A stretch of 40,545 bases of DNA from Anaerolineae bacterium (GTDB lineage Bacteria > Chloroflexota > Anaerolineae > J036 > Brachytrichaceae). The stretch covers positions 1-40,545 of the forward strand of contig CANJQH010000025.1 of assembly GCA_947476335.1 (NCBI GenBank), given 5' to 3'. This document shows, in pieces, positions 15,057 to 23,851 of the stretch. Position numbers and translations under genes: made by a program. The notes under the pieces were generated by a model. It did not search any database. It was not told where the DNA came from and saw only the letters and a program-made list of their open reading frames with translations. Numbering within the stretch: position 1 is the first letter of the stretch; each line of letters starts with the position of its first letter.

Positions 15057-16148
15057 TCAGGGCAACGCTGCGCGCAGCACGCGCAGCCAGTTGCCATACA
15101 TGATCTGTTCGACGTGTGCGCGGCTGTAGCCGCGGTTCAACAGTTCATCGCCAATCTTGTGATGATCTCGGATGGTGTCGAGTTCGACGGGGATGTCTTG
15201 ATAACCGAGGCCACCGTCGAAGTCGCTGCCGATGCCGACGCAGTCAGCGCTGCCCGTGAGCTGGCAGATGTGATCGACGTGGCGCACAACTTCGTCGAGT
15301 GTGACGAGATGCTTTCCGCTGCTCCAGTCTTTTTTTAGGAAACGATTGAACGGCACCACACCGATGACGCCCCCGCGTTCGGCGATGCGCTCAATGGCCT
15401 CATCGGGCAGATGGCGGTCGGCGACGTTCGGCACGAAGCGCGCAACGTTGCAATGTGTGGCGATCAGGTGTTTGCCCTCGAATGTATCCAGTGCTTCGTA
15501 GAGTGATTCATGTGAAAGATGCGATACGTCGAGCACGACGCCAAGATGCGCCATCATGTCGAGCAGCTCGCGGCCGAGTTTTGTGATGCGGCCTTTCTGC
15601 CACGTGCCGCCGGCGTAGCGTGTGGTGTCCCATGCCGGGCCAACAATGCGCAGGCCGCGCTCATACCAGCGCTCGAGCTCTTTTGGCTCGCGGATCGGAT
15701 CGGCTCCCTCCATCAGCGGTACCAGCCCGATGCGATGGCGCTTTACATGTTTTTTTGTTCCATCGCCGACGCCCCAGTCGTTGAGTACGTCATTTAATGA
15801 GTGCTGATCGGTGACCAGCACCACGTTCTCGCATTTGTCTGCGATGCGGTGATACCAGTCGAGCTGCGACATCCCGAGCGCGTGCGCTTCGGCTTCGTTT
15901 GTGTAGCCACGCATCTGCCCGGAGATGCGGTGAGTGGCTGGCTCCACGAAAATTGTGGCAAAAGCAAGTCCGACGCGGCCACGCAGCATGTCGGGAAAGC
16001 CGACGGTGCACTCGCCGGCACTCTTCACGTGCTCCGAACCTTCTTCACGTTTGCGCGTCGTGTGCGCTGCCTGTCGGTAGTCGCGGCCGAAGCGTTCTAC
16101 GTTGTAGGCGAGATCGAGATGGGCGTCGATGATCAGCGGAAAGGACAT
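15057..16148 (-). CDS. Membrane dipeptidase-like hydrolase, peptidase family M19
   Basis: 363 aa, a zinc amidohydrolase of the renal-dipeptidase family that cleaves dipeptides, including ones with D-residues. Visible motifs are DAHLDLAYN at the N-terminus (His-x-Asp metal site), DVSHLSHESL and IATHCNVARFVPN (metal His residues), and GIGSDFDGG near residue 300. There is no signal peptide, so it is likely cytoplasmic. It starts at ATG 16148. It precedes the Rieske gene by 101 bp in the same direction; a joint role in breakdown of an N-containing compound is possible but unproven. Confidence 0.92.
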   Translation of the reverse strand: MSFPLIIDAHLDLAYNVERFGRDYRQAAHTTRKREEGSEHVKSAGECTVGFPDMLRGRVGLAFATIFVEPATHRISGQMRGYTNEAEAHALGMSQLDWYHRIADKCENVVLVTDQHSLNDVLNDWGVGDGTKKHVKRHRIGLVPLMEGADPIREPKELERWYERGLRIVGPAWDTTRYAGGTWQKGRITKLGRELLDMMAHLGVVLDVSHLSHESLYEALDTFEGKHLIATHCNVARFVPNVADRHLPDEAIERIAERGGVIGVVPFNRFLKKDWSSGKHLVTLDEVVRHVDHICQLTGSADCVGIGSDFDGGLGYQDIPVELDTIRDHHKIGDELLNRGYSRAHVEQIMYGNWLRVLRAALP

Positions 16149-16257
16149 GGCGAGATTTTAGCCGGGCTGGCCGCAACTTCGCGCGTGTTCGCATGTTTGT
16201 GTTTTGCGTCGGGAAACCGGATACCCTGAATAGTCACAAGCGTTCGGCATTGGTAAA

Positions 16258-16438
16258 GAGGCAGAGTAAATTTGCACAATGACTCAAATCTGAGTCTTGG
16301 TAACTATTCAGGCCCAAATCAGTATTTCCCGCGAAACACACTATTCTCTCCCCCTTCGGGGGAGAGAATAGTGTGTTTCGCGTTGGAAAAATAGCTGGCC
16401 TGAGTCGTTACGAGTCTTGTGGAAATTTACTCTGCCTC
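16258..16438. terminator. Old hairpin split by a family A insertion
   Basis: GAGGCAGAGTAAATTT (16258-16273) pairs perfectly with AAATTTACTCTGCCTC (16423-16438). If the inserted element and one target duplication are removed, the inner bases also pair (GACTCA-AATC-TGAGTC and CACAA/TTGTG), giving an almost perfect hairpin. It begins 10 bp after the stop of the minus-strand lipoprotein gene, so it was probably its terminator. Confidence 0.85.
16300..16411 (+). mobile_element. Palindromic element family A inserted into a hairpin
   Basis: 112 bp from GTAACTATTCAGGCC to GGCCTGAGTCGTTAC, with the 8-bp duplication GAGTCTTG at 16292-16299 and 16412-16419. The target lies within the older palindrome described at 16258-16438. 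Confidence 0.97.
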
Positions 16439-16447
16439 AATGCTCTG

Positions 16448-17752
16448 CTAATGCGTACACATGTCTTCCGCCTGGTAGTCGTAGTTCGCAGTGCCGAAGG
16501 CATCGACGCCGAGTATTTGTGTGGTGGCTGGGTTCGCACGTGCGGAGTCGGCCGCAGCGGCGCAGGCGCGTGCGATGTCTTTTGTATCGCGCCATGTTTC
16601 GTAGAGTGCGCGACCGACGGCGACGTACATGCCTCCTGGGCTGTTTTCAGGTGCGGCGTTCTGCAGCGATTCGAAGCTGACTTGTGCGCCGGTCTCGTCG
16701 CCGCGGCGTGCCGCGCTTTCGATGAGTCGCACACGTGCAAATGCCGCCAAAATCTGCGCTTCGTTCGCCACACTCGGATTCCCGTCCCATGATTGCAGTG
16801 ATGGGTCATCGATCACGCGCCTGTACATCGTGTCGGCCTGGCGGGCGTCGTCGCGCCGCAGCGCTGCGTCGCCGTCCTGCAGCGCATGAATTCGATATCT
16901 GGGCGGCTCCAGCGTTTCATTTGTGCGCGTGAACACGTCACCTATGTACGACCATGTCTCAGTCAGCGCACGCTGTGGGCCGGCTGCTGCATCGCCCAGC
17001 ATGCCTTCGACCACGACCAGATCCATGGCTTTGTTTTTGCTCGCTACGAAATCAAAAATCGGATACGGAACGTAGGCAAAGTTCGGTGCGAGGTTATGCA
17101 GCGCGCCGCCGCCATGCGCGGAGAGAATCGTGATGCCACCGAGGCAAGTCGCTGCGCCGCATTCGCCGGTCGAAAAATTCAGCTCGAAAATTCCGTCGCC
17201 TGTGACGTCTTCCACGCTGAGCACCTGCGGATCGCGCACATAGCCGTCGAATGCAGGATCGTCGAGCGCTCGGTAGACAATTTCGTAGTGCCCGTTGCGG
17301 CAGGCGTACACCACGATGTCGCCGGCGTGTGAGCCGGAATCGTTGGTATTCGCATCGAGCAGCGTGGCGATGATCTGCATGTCGGGGCCGGGCAGGATGC
17401 GCGCGTAATCGGCGCCGCCCAGCGTTTCTCGCCTGTCGGCAGGCGTGATGCGCATGCCCCACACCTGTAGCGCCGCATCGATTTGTTCGAGGGATGCGCC
17501 ATCGTCGAGGTAACTGCGCAGCGTTGCGGCAGCGCCTGCGAAATCCGCTGGACGTGGCGCCTCGTGCTTCGCGCCGAGCGGTGGGCATTGCGATTGCGAT
17601 GGCTCCGGTGTGGCAATGTCGAGCGTCGGCTCGGCCGTCGGCGCATTGGGCGCAGCTGCTGGCGTCTTTGGGTTTTCCGCTGCTGGCGCCGATGTACATG
17701 CGCTGCTGAGCAGCAGTGCAGTAGCAAGGATCAGACTATGGAAGCATCGCAT
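16448..17752 (-). CDS. Lipoprotein of unknown function
   Basis: 434 aa. The N-terminus is a lipoprotein signal (ILATALLLSSAC, lipobox Cys about residue 19) followed by an Ala/Pro/Thr-rich linker. The middle (about 60-250) has an FG-GAP-like segment, SVEDVTGDGIFELNFSTGEC, of the kind that binds Ca2+ in secreted proteins. The C-terminal part is Ala-rich and helical with tetratricopeptide-like character (residues about 300-430). I do not recognise a family. It lies on the outside of the cytoplasmic membrane. It starts 1 bp after the epimerase stop, so the two are co-transcribed. Confidence 0.8.
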   Translation of the reverse strand: MRCFHSLILATALLLSSACTSAPAAENPKTPAAAPNAPTAEPTLDIATPEPSQSQCPPLGAKHEAPRPADFAGAAATLRSYLDDGASLEQIDAALQVWGMRITPADRRETLGGADYARILPGPDMQIIATLLDANTNDSGSHAGDIVVYACRNGHYEIVYRALDDPAFDGYVRDPQVLSVEDVTGDGIFELNFSTGECGAATCLGGITILSAHGGGALHNLAPNFAYVPYPIFDFVASKNKAMDLVVVEGMLGDAAAGPQRALTETWSYIGDVFTRTNETLEPPRYRIHALQDGDAALRRDDARQADTMYRRVIDDPSLQSWDGNPSVANEAQILAAFARVRLIESAARRGDETGAQVSFESLQNAAPENSPGGMYVAVGRALYETWRDTKDIARACAAAADSARANPATTQILGVDAFGTANYDYQAEDMCTH

Positions 17753-17753
17753 T

Positions 17754-18791
17754 TCAAAACAGCATTTTGACGAGTCCGAGTGCGCCTTGCTTCCACGGCA
17801 CACGGTGTGATACGCCGCTGGCGTGTTGAAACTTCGGCAGGTTCTCGAGGTACCACGCGTAGTTGCGCAGCAGCGCATCTTTGTTCGAAAATTTCGGTGC
17901 ATAGCCGAGCACGTGTTCGGCTTTCTCGATGGAGACGAATGATTCCTTCGACGCAGTTTCGTACACCCATTTGTAGAGTGGCGAGAGCTTGAAGAGTTCG
18001 AGCACGCGCAGCATCCAGATTACCGGCGCAGCTGGAAATGGAAGAATTCGCTTTCCATAGCCGGCTTTGTCGAGCACGGCTTGGAAATCCTGGCGCATGG
18101 TGCCGAAATTTTTTGCACCGATGTTGAACGTATCGTTTACGATGTTTTCGTCCAGCGTGGCGCACAGGTAAATCGCCTGGCACAGATCTTCGACGTCGAG
18201 ATATTGATACAGGTTGTCGCCGCTGCCGAGCACTGGGAAATTATGGCCGGTGTGCGCCCAGTCGTAGAGCATGGCAAACACACCCAGCCGCTCCGGGCCG
18301 ATGAACGATTTCGGCCGGATGATCGGCACACACATGCCCTTCGCACGGTACTCTGCGCAGATGTTCTCCGCCTCGATCTTCGCTTCGCCATATGGCCCGA
18401 CGCCGTGCAGCTGATCGGTTTCGACGAGCGGATGATGGTCGGGGATTCCGTAGACCGCTGTGGATGAAATGTGGATAAGTCGGCGCGCCTTATTTTCGAA
18501 AGCCGCCTCGACCACATTGCGTGAGCCGACGATGTCCGTCGAATAGATGTCCTCTTTCGAATACAACGGCAGCGCTGCCGCTGTGTGCACGATGATGTCT
18601 GCACCAGCGAACGCCTGCACCAGCGCAGCTTTGTCGCGAATGTCAGCCTTGATTGCGTGCACGTGGTCCTTACAGTCTGCGTAGTCGAATTCTGTAATAT
18701 CGACGCAGGTGACTGCGTGGCCGCGCTCGAGTAGATAGCGCGTGAGGTTGACGCCGAGGAATCCTGCACCACCTGTAATGATGAAATTCAT
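17754..18791 (-). CDS. NAD-dependent epimerase/dehydratase (extended SDR)
   Basis: 345 aa. The Rossmann motif is ITGGAGFLGVNLTRYLLERGH at the N-terminus. The catalytic pair is present: ISSTAVYG (Ser/Thr) and YGEAK (Tyr-x3-Lys, about residues 134-138). It resembles nucleotide-sugar 4-epimerases and 3-beta-hydroxysteroid dehydrogenase-like proteins; with the SFIGPERLGVF segment it may act on a nucleotide sugar or a lipid. The exact substrate is open. It probably leads a two-gene operon with the downstream lipoprotein gene. Confidence 0.87.
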   Translation of the reverse strand: MNFIITGGAGFLGVNLTRYLLERGHAVTCVDITEFDYADCKDHVHAIKADIRDKAALVQAFAGADIIVHTAAALPLYSKEDIYSTDIVGSRNVVEAAFENKARRLIHISSTAVYGIPDHHPLVETDQLHGVGPYGEAKIEAENICAEYRAKGMCVPIIRPKSFIGPERLGVFAMLYDWAHTGHNFPVLGSGDNLYQYLDVEDLCQAIYLCATLDENIVNDTFNIGAKNFGTMRQDFQAVLDKAGYGKRILPFPAAPVIWMLRVLELFKLSPLYKWVYETASKESFVSIEKAEHVLGYAPKFSNKDALLRNYAWYLENLPKFQHASGVSHRVPWKQGALGLVKMLF

Positions 18792-18816
18792 AATTGGGTT
18801 TACGTACCTCCTAATG

Positions 18817-18879
18817 GTAATTGCTCAGGCATCGTTGATATGTTTCGCGATGAAAAATAGAACAGCCTGAGTCGTTGTG
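18817..18879. repeat. Decayed family A element
   Basis: GTAATTGCTCAGGC and GCCTGAGTCGTT flank a short core with GTTTCGCGATGAAAAAT, matching the family A ends and its TTTCGCGTTGGAAAAAT core. The inner hairpin is gone and no duplication is visible. It is 26 bp upstream of the epimerase start. Confidence 0.75.
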
Positions 18880-18968
18880 ATTTGCCACCTTGTGGCGGAC
18901 TGTCCCGAACCCGAATTTTTTCCTGCTCTTCTTCTTTCTCGCTCTTCTTCCTGAATTCTTCTTGAATC

Positions 18969-19007
18969 CCTGAAGAGGGAGCCTGAAGAGGGAGCCTGAA
19001 GAGGGAG
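18969..19007. repeat. 13-bp tandem repeat, three units
   Basis: CCTGAAGAGGGAG is repeated three times exactly in the epimerase-galK intergenic stretch, after a pyrimidine-rich tract (about 18910-18965). Apart from this array and two family A copies, this 460-bp gap holds nothing I can name. Confidence 0.95.
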
Positions 19008-19134
19008 AAGGAGGTGCGAATTCGCGGGTGAAATTGACGAAACTGTCGCGAGCTGGCAAGTTGTGTTCCCGATTCAGGCTGCTTCTTTACGCTGTTTTGT
19101 GAGCCGTGCAAATCTGAGGCTGAGCAGCTGATTT

Positions 19135-19246
19135 GTAACTACTCAGGCCCAAATCAGTATTACCCGCGAAACACACTATTCTCTCCCCCTTCGGGGGAGA
19201 GAATAGTGTGTTTCGCGTTGGAAAAATGGCTGGCCTGAGTAGTTAC
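19135..19246 (+). mobile_element. Palindromic element family A inserted at the galK stop codon
   Basis: 112 bp with perfect 15-bp ends and a CCCCCTTCGGGGG tip. The target duplication GCTGATTT lies at 19127-19134 and 19247-19254; the right one overlaps the galK stop (19253-19255) by two bases. Confidence 0.97.
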
Positions 19247-19252
19247 GCTGAT

Positions 19253-20401
19253 TTAAATTGAATACCAGTTTGCACCATCTGAAGCGACGCACACGTATAC
19301 GTTCGGCTCGCGCTTTGTCAGCCGTGGATAGTCGGCGAGTACTGCATCGCGCGCGGCGTTGACCGCGTCGTTGCGGACCAGCGCGATAGCGCAGCCGCCG
19401 AAGCCGGCACCGGTCATGCGCGCGCCGTACACACCGCGGATGCCGCGCGTGATATTCACGACTGTGTCCAGTTCAAAGCTGCTGACTGCATATGAATCGC
19501 GCAGGCTGTCGTGCGATTGATTCATCAGCTGGCCGAGGTGAACAAGGTCGCCGGTTTTCATCGCCTGCACGGCATCAAGCGTGCGCGAGCTTTCGTAGAT
19601 CACGTGTTCGACGCGCGATGCGACGATCTCGGACAGCTCGCCGCGGCGCCGTTCGAATTCTTCAGGTGTGACGTCGCGTAGTGAAGTGACGCCGAAAATT
19701 TTTGCTGCCTCCTGGCATTGTGCGAAGCGTTCGTTGTAAGCGCTGCCGGCGAGCGTACGTGGTGCGGATGTGTCGACAACGAGCACACTCGCACCAGCGG
19801 GCATCGGCACCAGCTCGTACTCAAGTGAGCGGCAGTCGATCAGCAGCGCATGCTCAGCGCGGCCGAGTGATGAGATGAACTGATCCATGATGCCGCAGTT
19901 CACACCGACGAAGCTGCGCTCAGCCGTCTGTGAATAACGCGCGGCGGACACACCGTCGATGACGAGGCGGCCGGCCTGCGCTGCTTCGAATGCTTTGACG
20001 GTGGCCATCTCGGTGGCGGCTGAAGAAGAAAGCCCGCTTGCGATCGGAACATCGCCCCACAATATGGCGTCGAAGCCGGTGAGTACGTGGCCGTTTTGCT
20101 GCAGCACATGCGCCACGCCGCGCGCGTAGTTGCTCCACTCGACGTCGGCTGATTTATGAATATCACGCAGATCAAATTCTGTGAGGATGCCAAAATTGGC
20201 CGACTCGATGCGCACGATTGAATCGGCGCGCCGCGCGCCGACGTACGTCACATTACGGTCGATGGCCATCGGCAGCACGAAGCCGTCGTTATAGTCGGTG
20301 TGTTCACCGATGAGGTTGACGCGGCCCGGCGCGCGCGCGACGAACGCGGCGGTACGGCCAAACGCCTGCTGGAAGCGAATCTGCAGATCCGGGATATTCA
20401 T
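19253..20401 (-). CDS. galK: Galactokinase
   Basis: 382 aa, normal length. It phosphorylates galactose at C1 with ATP, the entry step of the Leloir pathway. GHMP-kinase motifs are clear: the substrate signature GRVNLIGEHTDYNDGFVLP (about residues 26-44), the ATP loop PIASGLSSSAATEMAT (about 118-133) and the C-terminal MTGAGFGGCAIAL. I chose ATG 20401, where the family begins; the frame continues to 20470 but would overlap the divergent gene. galT and galE are not adjacent, although the epimerase at 17754 could in principle serve as one. Its stop codon borders a mobile element. Confidence 0.95.
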   Translation of the reverse strand: MNIPDLQIRFQQAFGRTAAFVARAPGRVNLIGEHTDYNDGFVLPMAIDRNVTYVGARRADSIVRIESANFGILTEFDLRDIHKSADVEWSNYARGVAHVLQQNGHVLTGFDAILWGDVPIASGLSSSAATEMATVKAFEAAQAGRLVIDGVSAARYSQTAERSFVGVNCGIMDQFISSLGRAEHALLIDCRSLEYELVPMPAGASVLVVDTSAPRTLAGSAYNERFAQCQEAAKIFGVTSLRDVTPEEFERRRGELSEIVASRVEHVIYESSRTLDAVQAMKTGDLVHLGQLMNQSHDSLRDSYAVSSFELDTVVNITRGIRGVYGARMTGAGFGGCAIALVRNDAVNAARDAVLADYPRLTKREPNVYVCVASDGANWYSI

Positions 20402-20448
20402 GATGAAGATTGTAGAAGAATTCGACGGACGATCGCTCCTACAATGCG

Positions 20449-21189
20449 ATGGACATGAAAGGCACTTCAAAATTATTTGTCGACGTCTTGATCGGCGCTG
20501 TGATCCCTGTTCTGATTCTTAAATATCTGAGCGACCCACTTGGCAATATCGTCGCCTATGTGCTGGCGGCATTTGTTCCGGTGACCTATGTTTTGCTCGA
20601 TACATTTGTCATTTCGCGGCGCTTCAATGCGATCACGACGTATGTGGCGTTGTCGTCGATCGTGACTGCCGTGCTCGTATTCTGGTTCGTCGACGGGGTG
20701 CGTTATGCGATCAAGGACACCATGGGACTGCTGGTGGCGGTCGTGGTCTTCCTTGGGTCAGCGGCGATAGGTCGGCCATTCATGCGCTTCTTCGGTGAGC
20801 AGATGTTTAATCAGCTGCTCACGCCGGAGACGCCCGAGCAGCATGCTTCAGTGAACCGTCTGATGTCACAGCCCGCAGTGCGGCGCAGCTTCATGGCTGG
20901 TTCAATCGTGCTCGGTGTAGAAAATTTACTGGCGGGCATCGGAAATTTTTTATTGAATCTGAATATGGTAACCGCGCCGTTTGATACGAAGCAATTTAAT
21001 AGCCAGATCGCTGATGTCAACGCGATTACGCGCATTGCATTCACGCTGCTGGGTTTTGCTGCAATGGCCATCGCCGTTCTTCTGACATATCGTGCGGTCT
21101 TTTCCATTCTGCCGAAGGAAGAGGGCAAGAGCCAGTTTGAGAGTGAGATGTGGGATTTGATTCGTATGTGGGAAGGGGCGAAGGAGTAG
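20449..21189 (+). CDS. VC0807-like integral membrane protein
   Basis: 246 aa with about six hydrophobic helices. The arrangement (FVDVLIGAVIPVLILKYLSDPLG at the start, conserved aromatic and basic residues between helices, cytoplasmic acidic C-terminus) resembles the VC0807 family, whose function is unknown. It is divergent from galK with only 47 bp between start codons. ATG 20449 or ATG 20455 may be the start; there is no clear ribosome site. Confidence 0.7.
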   Translation: MDMKGTSKLFVDVLIGAVIPVLILKYLSDPLGNIVAYVLAAFVPVTYVLLDTFVISRRFNAITTYVALSSIVTAVLVFWFVDGVRYAIKDTMGLLVAVVVFLGSAAIGRPFMRFFGEQMFNQLLTPETPEQHASVNRLMSQPAVRRSFMAGSIVLGVENLLAGIGNFLLNLNMVTAPFDTKQFNSQIADVNAITRIAFTLLGFAAMAIAVLLTYRAVFSILPKEEGKSQFESEMWDLIRMWEGAKE

Positions 21190-21278
21190 AGAGTCAGAGT
21201 TCAGAGTAAAGAATGGTTTTGGCAATACGCGAAAATCAACCATGACTCTGACTTTCTACTTTTTACTTCTCTACTTTC
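21184..21278. repeat. Hairpin repeat with TAGAGAGTCAGAGT motif between convergent genes
   Basis: GTAGAGAGTCAGAGT (from 21186) is followed by a complementary arm with ACTCTGAC and CTTCTCTAC (21243-21275), with AATGGTT/AACCAT inside. It overlaps the stop of the membrane protein and the stop of the glycosyltransferase and may terminate both. Confidence 0.65.
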
Positions 21279-23430
21279 TCTCCACCACCACTTCTCCATT
21301 CGCCCACGCGCTGCCATCCGGCTTGAATGCCGGCAGTCTTTCACCGTTGCGTGCGTCGTACCAGCCGATGCGGATTTCATGTGCATCGGCTGGCAGAGTG
21401 AGCGTTCGCTCATCGCGTACAAATTCGCCCACAGACCATAGCCCAGTTGGGTATTGTCCGTCGAACGGCTGCGCATCCTGCTGTGCAATTTGTTTGCCCG
21501 TTGCATCGTAGATGTGCACGAACAGTGTGTAATCGGTGGCTGGCGCAGCGAGTATGCTCCAATCGAAGCGTACGTGGCCGGAGCTGATGCGCGCGTCGTT
21601 CAGCTGAAGCATATTTCCGAAACGCGCACGTATTTCAGTTGGCACTGATTTTGTCGCCGCCACTTTTAGGCGGCCGATGAGAAATGCATCCGCACCGCCG
21701 GCGTCGTCGAGTGGGATGCGGTGTGGCTCACCGTAGACGCGGTGCAGCGCTACATACACCGACAGCACGCGCTGCATCGGTGCGGGCGGTGCGGCAAGCG
21801 CGTATTCGTCGGCGAAAAATTCGTCCGGCTGCCAGCGCTGCGTATCGAAGCGCCCGCCGTACGGGATGAACTGTCGCTGTGCCACCACCGTGCCGTCTGC
21901 GTCGCGCAGTTCGATGATGGTGCGGTAGCTCTGCTCTATTGGCGCGCGCGCACCCCAATAGAGTGTGGCGCGCACCGGCTCGTCTGCAGCCAGGCGTGTT
22001 GCAGCCAGGCGTGCATGAAGCAGGGCGACTTTGCCGCCGAAGATGGTCTTCGACGGTTGCAGGCCGAACTGCTGCAACACCTGTGCTTCACTCGAAATAG
22101 TTGGTGGTGCGTAGGCTGGGCAAATCACAACGAGTGGCACGGCGATGCACAGTGCACCCATGCTGGCAACGACAAGTGTGCCGAGCCCGCGCCGCAGCGA
22201 CGCCGGCGTCAGTTGCTGCCAGCCGGTGGCGACCAGCAGCGCGGTCGCTGCGACGCCGGGCATGATGAGCCGGCCGTTTTCTGTGGCGATGTAATCGCGC
22301 AGCCATGGCACGAACAGCGCAGATAGTGCAATCTGACCAAGCACGAGCGCGGCCAGCGGTTTGTTGCTCGTCAGCCAGTCGCGTATCGTTTTTGTGCGCT
22401 TGAGTGTGATGCTGATGCGCAGGGCGCAGCCGAGCACGGCGAGCACGAAACCAATGATGTACAGATCAATCGTCGTTTGCGGCAACGAAAGGTCGATGCC
22501 GATTACGCCGAAGTACGAGATGAATATGTGAGGCAGTGCGGCAATCATTTCAGCGAAGCCGAGCGGTGTGGCGCGCAACAGTGCGGCGTTGGCAGCGCGC
22601 ACACGTTCAAATGCCAGCGGGTCACCGTATGCGAATAGGTTCCAGGCAAACCACGGCCCGCATACGAGCAGAAAGCCTGCTGCGACTGCACCGAGGCGCA
22701 ACGGACTGTGGCGTCGGTCTACACCGATGGTGAGAAGTGCAGGCAGTCCCAGCGCGAAGCCGCCCAATTTTGAAAGTACTGCAGTGCCGATGAATGCGCC
22801 GAGCAGGGCAAATTGCGCAATGTGCGGCTGCGTTGCGCGCAATAGCCGCACAATTTGCCACAATGCGAGCGTGGCGCAAAAAATAATTGCCATGTCGTTT
22901 GAGACGATGCTGGCGATGTGTATGAATTTCGGATTGAACGCGACCAGCGCAGCGGTGAATAATGCAAAACTGCGATTCTCTTCACCTGGTCGCACCATGC
23001 GTGCGATTGCGTAGATAAGCGCAATTGTGGCGACGCCGAGCAGCGTTGAAAATGTGCGTGCTGCGTGCAGCGCCCGCACTGCACCACGATATGGGAATTC
23101 CTCGGCGGCGCTGGGAATGTGCACGTAACGCACGCTCGAGAAATCGGCGTTCACGTCCGCGTCGAACCAGTCCGGATTCAGGTGCGTAACTTCTGCGAGG
23201 TTGCTGTTGTCAAATGGCGCAATGACGAGTGCGATCGCCAGATAGTAGAGCGGGGGTTGCGCCGCTTCATGGGCGGGCTGCTCGACTTTCAGGTTGGGGA
23301 AACGGCGCTCATGCGCCAGCCAGGCCCCGTAGGTGAAGTGTGAAACTTCATCCGGCGCCTCGAAGGCCGGCAGCGTGACGTTGAAAAAGATACAGAGCGC
23401 GACGAACGCAGCAAGCAGAATGCGCAGCAC
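21271..23430 (-). CDS. Membrane glycosyltransferase, GT39/ArnT-like
   Basis: 719 aa. The first two thirds hold about eleven membrane helices. The first outside loop has FEAPDEVSHFTYGAWLAHERRFP with acidic residues typical of GT-C enzymes that use lipid-linked sugars (PMT/ArnT and DUF2142 groups). QPPLYYLAIALVI follows. The last about 220 residues form a soluble, beta-rich extracytoplasmic domain ending in PDGSAWANGEVVVERK. It probably transfers a sugar from polyprenyl phosphate to a surface polymer or protein. The acceptor is unknown. ATG 23430 precedes a clear first helix. Confidence 0.8.
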   Translation of the reverse strand: MLRILLAAFVALCIFFNVTLPAFEAPDEVSHFTYGAWLAHERRFPNLKVEQPAHEAAQPPLYYLAIALVIAPFDNSNLAEVTHLNPDWFDADVNADFSSVRYVHIPSAAEEFPYRGAVRALHAARTFSTLLGVATIALIYAIARMVRPGEENRSFALFTAALVAFNPKFIHIASIVSNDMAIIFCATLALWQIVRLLRATQPHIAQFALLGAFIGTAVLSKLGGFALGLPALLTIGVDRRHSPLRLGAVAAGFLLVCGPWFAWNLFAYGDPLAFERVRAANAALLRATPLGFAEMIAALPHIFISYFGVIGIDLSLPQTTIDLYIIGFVLAVLGCALRISITLKRTKTIRDWLTSNKPLAALVLGQIALSALFVPWLRDYIATENGRLIMPGVAATALLVATGWQQLTPASLRRGLGTLVVASMGALCIAVPLVVICPAYAPPTISSEAQVLQQFGLQPSKTIFGGKVALLHARLAATRLAADEPVRATLYWGARAPIEQSYRTIIELRDADGTVVAQRQFIPYGGRFDTQRWQPDEFFADEYALAAPPAPMQRVLSVYVALHRVYGEPHRIPLDDAGGADAFLIGRLKVAATKSVPTEIRARFGNMLQLNDARISSGHVRFDWSILAAPATDYTLFVHIYDATGKQIAQQDAQPFDGQYPTGLWSVGEFVRDERTLTLPADAHEIRIGWYDARNGERLPAFKPDGSAWANGEVVVERK

Positions 23431-23534
23431 GCAAACATTTTAGTAGGAATAGAGGGAATCTTCCCGTTTCCGTTTTTTCGTAACCAACGTGACTTGCCTT
23501 GCTTTGTTATTCTCCCGAACTCCCGAATCACAAG

Positions 23535-23716
23535 GGGTGCATTCGCCAAAAGGGGCAAATTTTCGACCGCCGGCGATCGGCATTGATTGGAATCCTCGAA
23601 ACGTGCTCTCTCCCTCCCCCTTCGGGGGAGGGAGAGAGCACGTTTCGAGAGATTTACCAACGATGGGCCGCACGCGATGGCGGATGACCCAATCGCCCCT
23701 TTTGGCGAATGCACCC
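23535..23716. mobile_element. Palindromic element family C (single copy) with 8-bp duplication
   Basis: Perfect 22-bp inverted ends beginning GGGTGCATTCGCC, and a strong inner hairpin (about 23595-23650, CTCGAAACGTGCTCTC paired with its complement, tip CCCCCTTCGGGGG). ATCACAAG is repeated on both sides (23527-23534 and 23717-23724). No coding sequence. The 182-bp length, ends and duplication mark a MITE. GG-rich ends with 8-bp duplication would fit IS1595- or ISL3-type transposases, but the family is not certain. Confidence 0.93.
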
Positions 23717-23805
23717 ATCACAAGCTGCTTCCCTCGAAAAGGCGCAGCAGCATGTGATTCGGGGCGGTCAGAAGTGCGCCGCTTCAGAGCTGAGCGTCAC
23801 GGAAT

Positions 23806-23836
23806 CCTGCCTCTCTCCAGAACGGAGAGAGGCAGG
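23806..23836 (-). terminator. Hairpin downstream of the SPFH gene
   Basis: CCTGCCTCTCTCC and its complement (13-bp perfect arms, 5-base loop) lie 15 bp after the stop of the minus-strand SPFH gene. A T-run is lacking, so termination is likely but not certain. The other DNA of this 420-bp gap is element C and a pyrimidine-rich tract. Confidence 0.7.
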
Positions 23837-23851
23837 GCGAGGGTCACATTT

